Shown here one piece after another: positions 56,008 to 64,000 of a stretch of 64,000 nucleotides of DNA. Origin of the DNA: Toxorhynchites rutilus septentrionalis (Eukaryota > Arthropoda > Insecta > Diptera > Culicidae); the NCBI RefSeq assembly GCF_029784135.1, contig NC_073745.1:245563993-245627992 (forward strand), in the 5' to 3' direction. How positions within the stretch are numbered: the first letter of the stretch is position 1; every line of letters starts with the position of its first letter. The translations under genes were made by a program, and so were the position numbers. The notes under the pieces are model-generated. The model saw nothing but the letters and a program-made list of their open reading frames with translations, ran no database searches and had not been told where the DNA came from.

Positions 56008-59000
56008 TCAGACACGAAGATCGATAACTTTTAGGAAGACATATATTTGGGACATGTAATCAAGGTCTAAACCAGCCAACACATCTCTCACCGGCACATT
56101 GGGCTGCCTTCCTCTAGCCCGAAGAGAGTTTTCTAAATTCGATCTGGCAACAAGATACTCCTCGCACGACCAAACAACGTGTTCGACGTCGTGGTAACCT
56201 TGGCCGCAGGCACAGATATTGCTGTCGGCAAGATCAAAACGAAAGAGTAGCGCGTTTAACGAACAGTGATTGGACATGAGTCGGGAGAAGGTGCGAATAA
56301 AGTCCCGACTCAAGTCCAGACTTTTGAACCATGGTTTGAGGCTAACCTTAGGGATAATTGAGTGGAGCCACCGGCCCAATTCATCTTCGTTCCATTTGCG
56401 TTGCCAGTTAACGATGGTATTTTTACGAACTAAAGAATAAAATTCATTGAAGGCGATTTGACGCTGATAAATTTCGCCTTCAATTGCACCTACCTTTGCT
56501 AATGAGTCAGCCCTCTCATTACCCGGAATTGAGCAATGTGAAGGGACCCAGACAAAGGTAATGACATAACAGCGTCTGGATAAAGCACTCAAAATTTCTC
56601 GTATTCTCTCAAGGAAGTACGGCGAGTGCTTTTCCGGCCTCACTGAACGGATAGCTTCGACAGAGCTAAGACTATCCGTTACAATGTAATAGTGTTCAAC
56701 AGGTCGTGAGGCGACGCTGTCCAGCGCCCAATGAATTGCTGCCAATTCAGCAATATACACTGAGCAAGGATACTGAAGACTGTGTGAGGTGCTAAAAAAA
56801 TTGTTGAACACTCCAAATCCTGTGGACTCATTCATAGAGGACCCATCAGTAAAGTACATATTATCACAATTGACACGCCCATACTTTGCTTCGAAAATCG
56901 TAGGAACGATCCCCGATCGATGATAATCTGGAATTCCATGGATATCCTGCTTCATGGACAGATCAAAATGTACAGAGGAATTGATGTAGTCAGGAAAACA
57001 AACACGGTTGGGAATATACGAAGAAGGATCAACCTGCATGGAGACGAATTCATGATATGAGCTCATGAATCCAGAATGAAAATTTAGCTCGATCAGCTGC
57101 TCAAAATTTCCGATCACCAATGGGTTTATGACCTTACACCGGATGAGGAACCGAAGAGATAATAAATTGAAGCGATCTTTTAGTGGGAGTAGGCCTGCCA
57201 AAACCTCGAGACTCATGGTATGCGTTGAGGGCATACATCCCAACGCAATACGGAGACAAAGATACTGAATTCGCTCGAGTTTAATGAGGTGTGTTTTGGC
57301 AGCTGATTGAAAACAGAAACTGCCATACTCCATCACTGAGAGAATAGTTGTTCGATACAACATTATAAGATCTTCGGGATGGGCTCCCCACCAGGTGCCG
57401 GTAATTGTACGGAGAAAGTTTATTCTTTGTTGACATTTTTTACTCAGATACCTAATATGGGCCCCCCAAGTACATTTGGAGTCGAACCATACCCCAAGAT
57501 ACTTGAATGACATAGCATGAGTGATCGGTTTACCCAAAAGTTGAAGCTTTGGTTTTGCTGGTCTATGCTTCCTCGAAAAAACCACCATCTCTGTTTTCTC
57601 CGTGGAGAATTCGATCCCTAGCCCAATGGCCCAGGTTGAAAAATTGTTCAAAGTATCTTGTAAGGGTCCTTGCAGGTCGGATTCGTTTGATCCTACGACA
57701 GACACCACTCCATCATCTGCAAGTTGTCTTAGGCTGCAATTTTGTGTAAGGCAATTGTCGATGTCGCTTACATAGAAGTTGTACAAAAGGGGGCTTAAAC
57801 ATGAGCCCTGGGGGAGGCCCATGTAAGAGAACCGACTTACTGCCGAATCTCCGTGAGAAAAGTTCAAATGTTTCTCACAAAGCAAGTTATATAACATATT
57901 ATTCAATAGAGGCGGCAGACCCCGAAAGTGTAATTTGTCTGACAAAACCTCTATTGAAACAGAATCAAAGGCCCCCTTTATGTCCAAGAATACTGAAGCC
58001 ATTTGTTTTTTTCCGGCGTAAGCCATTTGAATTTCTGAAGAAAGCAACGCAAGACAATCATTCGTCCCCTTGCCCCTGCGGAACCCATATTGTGTATCTG
58101 AGAGTAAGCCATTCGTTTCAACCCAACGATCAAGGCGAAACAAGATCATTTTCTCCAACAATTTCCGTATACAAGACAGCATTGCTATTGGGCGGTACGA
58201 ATTGAAGTCGGACGCGGGCTTTCCGGGTTTTTTAATAGCTATAACTCGTACTTGTCTCCAATCATCTGGAACAATATTATGCTCCATAAACCGATTGAAT
58301 AAATTCAACAAGCGATGTTTCGCCACATCAGGGAGGTTTTTCAGCAAGTTGAACTTAATTCTATCCGATCCCGGCGCAGAATTGTTACATGAAAGGAGAG
58401 CAAGAGAGAATTCTACCATCGAAAACTCGGAATCAAGATCGCACCTATCTTGTGAAATATCTCGAACAATTTTTTGTACAGGAACGGAATCGGGACAAAC
58501 CTTCCGTGCAAAATTTAAAATCCATCGATGTGAATATTCCTCGCTTTCATTCGTTGAAGAGCGATTTCTCATGTTTCGAGCCACTTTCCATAATTTTTTC
58601 ATTGACGTTTCTCGTGACAGACCTCCCACGAAATTTCGCCAATAAGCACGTTTTTTCCCTTTGATCAAGTTTTTAAATTGATTTTCAAGGGATAAATACG
58701 TTTGAAAATTCTCAATGGTTCCACTTTTCCGAAAAGCTTTAAATGCATTCGATTTATCCTGATAAAGCTTGGAACATTGGCTATCCCACCATGGATTGGG
58801 AGGCCTTCGACGAATAGTGGAACCTGGGATGGGTTTCGTTTGAGCGCGAACCGCGCTGTCATAGATCAAACGAGAAAGGAAGTTATACTCCTCCAATGGA
58901 GGTAAACCATCTTTGGAATTGATGGCTAGAGCAATCGCGTCCGCATATTTTTTCCAGTCAATGTGTCTTGTGAGGTCATATGCCATGTTTATAGATTCAG

Positions 59001-59691
59001 AAGAATTCGACCCAATGGTGATGGAAATTTCGATTGGCAAGTGATCACTACCGTTGGGATCCTGGATTACATTCCACTTGCAATCTAACGATAGTGAATT
59101 CGAGCAAAGCGAGAGGTCAAGAGCACTTGGGTTAGCAGGAGGTTTAGGTACACGTGTTGTTTCCCCAGTGTTCAAAACGGTCATATTGAAGCTGTTACAA
59201 AGGTCATATATCAACGATGAACGATTGTCGTCGTACTGTTCCCCCCAGGCAGTTCCGTGAGAGTTGAAGTCTCCCAAGATCAATCGTGGCTCAGGAAGGA
59301 GTGAGCACATGTCAACAAGTTGCTTGCGGCTAACCGCAGATCTCGGAGGCCAATACAAGCTGACTATACAAAGGTCTTTGCCTCTGATGTTTGCATGACA
59401 GGCAACAGCTTCGATCCCTCCAATAGGTGGAAGGTCAATTCTAAAAAAAGAGTGACACTTATTGATCCCCAATAGTACCCCTCCGTATCTGTCATCGCGG
59501 TCCAAGCGTATTATATTAAAATCGTGGAAAGAGAGATCATTTTGAGAAGAGAGCCAGGTTTCGGACAGTGCAAAAACATCACAATTGACTTTATGAATTA
59601 GAAATTTGAATGTATCCAATTTAGGGGTAAGACTACGACAATTCCACTGTAAAACAGTGATATCTCCGACCTCTCTATTTAAATTAGACAT
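56008..59691 (-). CDS. LINE ORF2: endonuclease, reverse transcriptase, RNase H
   Basis: 1,227 residues from the ATG at 59691. An APE-type endonuclease spans about 10-225 (QWNCRS, LSETW, LGDFNSH, SDHLPI). Reverse transcriptase spans about 430-720 with GFRRGKGT (~537), DIKGAFD (~571), LPQGSCLSP (~627) and an active-site LADD (~658) in place of the common YADD. RNase H has its acidic residues in FTDGSS (~950), AELAAIHWAL (~983) and TDSLSS (~1007), plus WVPSHCSIPGNERAD. A terminal CACGQGYHDVEHVVWSC resembles a zinc knuckle. The ATG overlaps the ORF1 stop as ATGTCTAA, suggesting stop-restart translation. It encodes the enzymes for target-primed reverse transcription. Confidence 0.92.
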   Translation of the reverse strand: MSNLNREVGDITVLQWNCRSLTPKLDTFKFLIHKVNCDVFALSETWLSSQNDLSFHDFNIIRLDRDDRYGGVLLGINKCHSFFRIDLPPIGGIEAVACHANIRGKDLCIVSLYWPPRSAVSRKQLVDMCSLLPEPRLILGDFNSHGTAWGEQYDDNRSSLIYDLCNSFNMTVLNTGETTRVPKPPANPSALDLSLCSNSLSLDCKWNVIQDPNGSDHLPIEISITIGSNSSESINMAYDLTRHIDWKKYADAIALAINSKDGLPPLEEYNFLSRLIYDSAVRAQTKPIPGSTIRRRPPNPWWDSQCSKLYQDKSNAFKAFRKSGTIENFQTYLSLENQFKNLIKGKKRAYWRNFVGGLSRETSMKKLWKVARNMRNRSSTNESEEYSHRWILNFARKVCPDSVPVQKIVRDISQDRCDLDSEFSMVEFSLALLSCNNSAPGSDRIKFNLLKNLPDVAKHRLLNLFNRFMEHNIVPDDWRQVRVIAIKKPGKPASDFNSYRPIAMLSCIRKLLEKMILFRLDRWVETNGLLSDTQYGFRRGKGTNDCLALLSSEIQMAYAGKKQMASVFLDIKGAFDSVSIEVLSDKLHFRGLPPLLNNMLYNLLCEKHLNFSHGDSAVSRFSYMGLPQGSCLSPLLYNFYVSDIDNCLTQNCSLRQLADDGVVSVVGSNESDLQGPLQDTLNNFSTWAIGLGIEFSTEKTEMVVFSRKHRPAKPKLQLLGKPITHAMSFKYLGVWFDSKCTWGAHIRYLSKKCQQRINFLRTITGTWWGAHPEDLIMLYRTTILSVMEYGSFCFQSAAKTHLIKLERIQYLCLRIALGCMPSTHTMSLEVLAGLLPLKDRFNLLSLRFLIRCKVINPLVIGNFEQLIELNFHSGFMSSYHEFVSMQVDPSSYIPNRVCFPDYINSSVHFDLSMKQDIHGIPDYHRSGIVPTIFEAKYGRVNCDNMYFTDGSSMNESTGFGVFNNFFSTSHSLQYPCSVYIAELAAIHWALDSVASRPVEHYYIVTDSLSSVEAIRSVRPEKHSPYFLERIREILSALSRRCYVITFVWVPSHCSIPGNERADSLAKVGAIEGEIYQRQIAFNEFYSLVRKNTIVNWQRKWNEDELGRWLHSIIPKVSLKPWFKSLDLSRDFIRTFSRLMSNHCSLNALLFRFDLADSNICACGQGYHDVEHVVWSCEEYLVARSNLENSLRARGRQPNVPVRDVLAGLDLDYMSQIYVFLKVIDLRV

Positions 59692-61246
59692 CAAGAGAGA
59701 TAATCATTGCAAGGAGGGGCCATGTTTGCATCAATTGTTGCAAAATTGTCTTTAATACTGGAAGCATTGAGATGACAATGGTTCTGATGGAGTCGGAAAC
59801 ATTAAAACACTTGAAGATTTGATCCAAAAGGTCAGACAACTTTATAAATCCCGATTGGGAAGTTGAGCTTGACGGAAAAATAGGGACAGTTGGGGTTTTT
59901 GATGTCCCCTCGAGTGCTGGGTCGTTCGAAGATGAACTATTCCCACGGAAACCAGGGGGAACCTGATTTTGCTTGTCCGCTGCACTCGATTTTTTAGGCA
60001 AGCTAACAGGGGGTATCACCGGAGGGACTTGTCCTTGAACTTTGGGAGTGGTCACATTTTTGCGCCGGGGATTCCCTTTGGAAATAACCGTTGTGCCCCC
60101 GCTAGCTGTGTCCGCTTCTATTTCGTCAACTGGCAACGCAGCGAAAACATTATGTGTGTTGATTGGTTGTTGCTCTTGAGCCAGTGGAGAAGCGCCCTTC
60201 AAAATTTCCGCAAAAGTGCGCTTCGAGCGTTCTTTCAAAGAGCGCTTCTGTTTATCCCAGCGACTCTTGTAAGTTTCACAAGCTGAGAGCTCATGTGGGG
60301 ATCCCCCGCAATATGGACATTTATGCTCAGTCGCACTGCAGGATTTCCCCTCATGTTGCTCTCCGCAAGTGGCACAGCGCTCCTTGTTGGCGCAATAATC
60401 TGCTGTATGACCAACTGACTTGCATTTGTTGCAAGTCATGGGCTTTGGCACGAAGAGTCGCACTGGAAGCCTTAATTTATCCACCATAACGTAGTCAGGG
60501 AGGGCGGAACCAGCAAAAGTTACTCGAAACGAGTTGGACGGCGTGAATTTTTTTTCTTCCCCATTCTGGGAAACTTTTCCTAGTTGCTGGCAGTCCAATA
60601 TTTTAATTTGCTTCAAAGGGAGCTGTTTAAATCTGCCATCTCCCTCTTTTATTATTTCGCTCGTCAGACCCGTTTCTGTAATCACCCCCGCAATTGCTAC
60701 GTTATGGCAGGGCACATATACGCGATATTCTATTACAAAACGATTGTCGACAACAATATCGTTAGCGTGCTTCCGATTAGCCACGACAACACGCAGTTTG
60801 TTCGGTCTAGCCTTTCTAATTTCGACCACGGAATAATATCTTGCCAGATCTTTAGAAATTTGAATGACATTTAGAGATTTTCCTTTTGGTTTGGGCCGGA
60901 AGAAAACAACCCATGGGCCAGATCCAGGTGAATCTTCTGGATAGACCTTGACACGAGGAGAGGAAACAACTGAGGGGGACGAGGTCGATTGTTGAGCGGG
61001 ATCAGGAACAGTAGGGCTGGGAGGCAAGTTCGGGAGTTGATCGGAAGCGGGAGCAGGAGATTGAGGGGGTGAAGAGGAAAGGTTTGCAAATTTTCTTGAG
61101 GGGGGCTTGTTTAGGTGACTTAACTCTCCCTCTAAAGAGACATCCGAGGGGGGAACGCGTTTAAGCGACTTTCCAGCTCCCGTAGATATGGAGGGGTAGA
61201 CAGTGGATTCAATCTCCATGTCAACGGTTCCTTCTTCATCTGCCAT
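59684..61246 (-). CDS. LINE ORF1: Gag-like RNA-binding protein
   Basis: 520 residues. The N-terminus is Pro/Ser-rich and disordered (about 30-110). A central domain follows (GPWVVFFRPKPKGKSLNVIQ onward). Three zinc knuckles lie at about 272-323: CNKCKSVGHTADYC, CATCGEQHEGKSC and CPYCGGSPHELSAC, then a basic segment (KRSLKERSKRTFAEIL). Three CCHC motifs in ORF1 are typical of I-type elements. The protein packages the element RNA. No defect is seen. Confidence 0.88.
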   Translation of the reverse strand: MADEEGTVDMEIESTVYPSISTGAGKSLKRVPPSDVSLEGELSHLNKPPSRKFANLSSSPPQSPAPASDQLPNLPPSPTVPDPAQQSTSSPSVVSSPRVKVYPEDSPGSGPWVVFFRPKPKGKSLNVIQISKDLARYYSVVEIRKARPNKLRVVVANRKHANDIVVDNRFVIEYRVYVPCHNVAIAGVITETGLTSEIIKEGDGRFKQLPLKQIKILDCQQLGKVSQNGEEKKFTPSNSFRVTFAGSALPDYVMVDKLRLPVRLFVPKPMTCNKCKSVGHTADYCANKERCATCGEQHEGKSCSATEHKCPYCGGSPHELSACETYKSRWDKQKRSLKERSKRTFAEILKGASPLAQEQQPINTHNVFAALPVDEIEADTASGGTTVISKGNPRRKNVTTPKVQGQVPPVIPPVSLPKKSSAADKQNQVPPGFRGNSSSSNDPALEGTSKTPTVPIFPSSSTSQSGFIKLSDLLDQIFKCFNVSDSIRTIVISMLPVLKTILQQLMQTWPLLAMIISLDV

Positions 61247-61436
61247 TTAAAGTGGCAGATGTACACTTTTTAGTTAATTTTTCAATTTTTTGTTTGTTTT
61301 TTCTTTCTAAAGCTAATAAACTTAACCTAATAAAATTATTGATACTTATAATGCACACCACACCAATGCGGATAATCTCCAACGCGTATCAATCCTTCGG
61401 TGCAGCTGAACCGGTGTATCGCACCACAGCACGATA

Positions 61437-61772
61437 ATGGTGTCGATGACGAGAGGCGATAAATTCACCAGCACACAGCACACAGCGCCCGCGCTGCAGG
61501 CCTTCTTCCTCCTGCTTGTTGTGTCCGCTTCAATGCAATCCAGCTACAATCTAGGGAATCCCGTTATTGCGCACAATCACTTGACCAGTCACGAGAATAA
61601 CGGTATCACTTCAACGATACACGATCACGAAATATATGCGTCCGGCGGCTTCGAACTTAGGAAGACGAATGTGAATATGGATGAATGTAACGAAAATGTT
61701 TGGGTTAATCTAATCAAGACAACGGTATTGTCATTCACAAGCAAATTGCATGTAATGTGTGGCTTGTTTTGA
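61437..61772 (+). CDS. Hypothetical secreted-peptide ORF or first exon
   Basis: From ATG at 61437, 111 codons. Residues ~17-33 (APALQAFFLLLVVSASMQS) look like a signal peptide after a short polar N-terminus, and the first 60 codons are GC-rich compared with the surroundings, as in real coding DNA. The rest (NHLTSHENNGITSTIHDHE...) is unremarkable and may be intron if the GTATCA at about 61604 is a donor. I recognise no family. It lies just beyond the 5' end of the LINE and on the opposite strand. Confidence 0.3.
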   Translation: MVSMTRGDKFTSTQHTAPALQAFFLLLVVSASMQSSYNLGNPVIAHNHLTSHENNGITSTIHDHEIYASGGFELRKTNVNMDECNENVWVNLIKTTVLSFTSKLHVMCGLF

Positions 61773-64000
61773 ATTCTCGATGTTGAATCTAAAATTAAGA
61801 TTGGTTTCATCATTGCAATCAAATTTGATTCTCGGCAAAAAGATTTCAATGTCAGTACATGAATAGCTGCAAAGCTGCATATGTTTGTAGGGTTCCAGCT
61901 AACATTCATTGTTGTTTTTGATACCGATATTGATAACGCTAAACGAAAGAGTGAAAGAACTGGGTCGTTTGGGTGAAAGGTTGGCGACTGAGCCGTTTAA
62001 CAAATGCTCATCTCTATTCCAAGGTCTGGTTTCCTTATTCGTCCTCACATGTTTCTTCGTGACGGACAAGGTGAGTCGATTCGTATTAAAAAGTATTCTA
62101 CATTTGCCGATAGCAGGCACTAGTTGGAATCCAACGGAGAGGAGACGACTTGGCAGAAGGTGACACTCTATTATCCCCGAAGCCTCCGAAACCTGTTACT
62201 AATCGTTTTATTCAGCCAACTACACTTCCCCAAACCCACTTTTCCATCCCCTTTTCCCTTCCTTATAAATAAGCAGCACCGGTTGGAATCAGTACAGTAC
62301 AGAATCCACACAAGTCTCACAAGGCAAACTCATGGTCATAAGATTTTTAATCTGCATCACCTGGAGATATAATTATAATCAACCACCCTAGCTAATGTTT
62401 CAGACAAGTATAATGTCGCCGAGGCAAGCTAGCCATTTCAACTTAAATTTAAGAACCGTAAATGATTGGTTCATATCGTATTCAGCTAAATTAAATAGAT
62501 GGAAGAAAAAGGCGACCGACGGATTCATATTTTTGTTTGGACGATTTTATCAATAGAGATTTTTATGTACATTTATGAGCATCGATACAAGAAAACAAGC
62601 CAATGTCGAGTTTTTCGTGTCAACCCGTTCGCTGCCAAGCCTAAATTATATGAAGTCATTCCCATTGCCATTTATATTTTGGGTGTTATTGTTTACTAAA
62701 ACCCTATAAGAAATAAAGTATGATTTTTGTAAAAAAAAAACTATTTGTAGTATTTTTTTCAATTTATTTTACATATTTATATTTATGTTTGTGACCACCA
62801 AAAATTTACTAATTCAAAAGCCTGCATGTTGTAATAATATTTTTCCATTACAATCCGTTTGAAGTTCAGTTCAGTTCAGTTCATATAACAAAAGATTTTT
62901 CTAGGGCCACAATTTTGAGTTTCGAGTTTTTACGAATTTCTGAACAGTTACAAAAACTCAATTCAAAAGCAATTGTCCACAAAGTCCTACGTCAAGTTTC
63001 CGTCCGTGCCTCTAGACACAAACATTTCTACTTTTTTTACTGCGATAGTAAATAATGAATTTTTCAGATTCAAAAATGACCAAGCATTGATTAAGAAGAT
63101 TAAAAGATAGCGGTTTCGAGTGTGTTCGTACGTTCAAAATAAAGTAGTACATTCACAATCATAAGTAGTGTATCAGTTGTGTGTTAAGCCCATCAATATT
63201 TCATTTATGTCGGTCTATTGTTCTAAAAGCCCTATTTCCAATTGAATGATGTTCTACAAGAGTGGTTTTTCTAAGCCTCCTTTTGACAATGGTTTTGAGA
63301 ATCTTTTCGTACATTAGTAACATATTAATTGATATACGGTCTTCTGGTCTGGACGAATTAGGATTTGTTGGAATCAGTATGACAACAGGCCAACTGAAAT
63401 TTGATGTATTTCTTGTATGTATTTGTTAAGTGATATTTCGAAATAATATGTCCAAATATATACCTCTATTCTCGTACATCTGTATACACCCCTCGGCATG
63501 ATGTTCATTCAATAGACAAGTGTTCATCTGAATATTGTATTCATCTTGAGGAACGTATGTCTTTTCTACGTCACTTTTATTTCCCTTGCGTGTCACCCTT
63601 TTCAAGCTCTCTTTCCCGTGGATTTCATCAGCAACGGATCGTATCTGTGTAACAGCTATAAAATATCGTTCAGTATTTTTTTTTCAAAAAACCTGGATGC
63701 CTCTCATTTTATAGGCGTATGCATGTAGAATGATTTATCTCAAATTATTTTGACGAGTATGTTGACATCCTTTCGCTTTCAGCCGTTTTCCACGTCTTTT
63801 ATAAGTTCCGCTTGATGATGACCCAATATGGGGCAGAGCTTCGGAGTTTGGGGGGGGGGGGGGGCTTGTGATCTTTGGGAACCGCATCACGTTATTCTTG
63901 GCATACCGTTCTTGGCGTATATGTCCCCGTTGAATGTGGATGACGAAGAAAATATAGCTTTTCCAGCCGCATATGGGGCTTTTGCCAAACCGGGTATTTT
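61773..64000. other. Unassigned sequence to window end
   Basis: No supported gene. Features seen: an (AGTTC)n-like AGTTCAGTTCAGTTCAGTTC near 62864 and a 14-base G-run at 63851. ACAAAGTCCTACGTCAAG near 62985 resembles the end of elements A-C without other support. Confidence 0.4.

Larger units (their letters stand above)
55624..61300 (-). mobile_element. I-type non-LTR retrotransposon with both ORFs open
   Basis: On the minus strand the order is 5' UTR, ORF1 (61246-59684), ORF2 (59691-56008), 3' UTR, AATAAA and a poly-A tail (55624-55645). Gag with three zinc knuckles plus an endonuclease-RT-RNase H polyprotein fits the I clade. No stop or frameshift is seen in 1,747 codons, which argues for recent insertion. 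The 5' end was not fixed (somewhere right of 61.25 kb), and no target duplication could be identified. Confidence 0.85.

Noticed and set aside
57549..60874. Several plus-strand frames of 65-190 codons
   Set aside because: Antisense shadows of the LINE ORFs.
1..64000. CRISPR array, bacterial operon or phage island
   Set aside because: Introns, SINEs, LINEs and insect genes show this is eukaryotic nuclear DNA; the tandem arrays are too long in unit and lack spacer structure.

Overview
The window looks like culicine mosquito (Aedes/Culex-type) nuclear DNA. It is AT-rich and gene-poor and consists mostly of transposable elements. The organism call rests on one recognisable host gene, an insect ELOVL6/Baldspot-type fatty-acid elongase with spliceosomal introns, and on the mix of repeats: Tc1/mariner relatives of the DD34D, DD37D, DD37E and DD41D spacing classes, tRNA-derived SINEs, an RNase-H-bearing I-type LINE, and many MITE-like palindromes. 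Species is not determined.

Host gene. The elongase is on the minus strand. Its last coding exon is at 14759-15374 and the preceding one at 44566-44703. The two join in frame across an intron of about 29.2 kb (15375-44565). The N-terminal exon(s) were not found and are probably to the right of 44.7 kb, possibly beyond the window. The intron holds most of the mobile DNA described here, plus one candidate plus-strand exon (33151-33698) that could belong to a nested gene.

Layout. 1-2.55 kb: two head-to-head copies of an element with GGGCCC...-type termini that carries a zeste/Myb-SANT-like gene; the right copy contains a second nested MITE. 2.7-3.7 kb: large palindrome. 3.8-4.7 kb: DD41D transposase relic, followed by a repeat into which a 138-bp LINE tail has inserted. 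6.6-9.3 kb: palindrome split by element 'A', which contains a 95-bp tandem array. 12.35-13.9 kb: possible third relative ('C'). 16.3-19.6 kb: three MITE-like elements and a DD37E transposase relic. 21.6-24.8 kb: complete DD37D transposon split by a 1.8-kb insertion with a 26-bp target duplication. 26.2-28 kb: TTAA-flanked MITE and an LTR with leader. 28.3-30.6 kb: element 'B', with the same ends as A but carrying histone H2A pseudogene fragments, histone-type 3' stem-loops and a SINE. 33.7-35.8 kb: second copies of two repeats. 40.6-43 kb: SINE, perfect hairpin, and a repeat split by a hAT-like 429-bp MITE. 47.2-48 kb: LINE C-terminal relic. 49.25-49.9 kb: dimeric 118-bp satellite rich in AAGATGGCG. 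51.1-52.35 kb: nearly full-length but dead mariner. 55.6-61.3 kb: I-type LINE with both ORFs open. 61.4-64 kb: mostly unassigned sequence.

Apart from the elongase, nothing forms a pathway. The main value of the region is as a layered record of insertions: several host elements can be read across the younger insertions that interrupt them, which gives relative ages.
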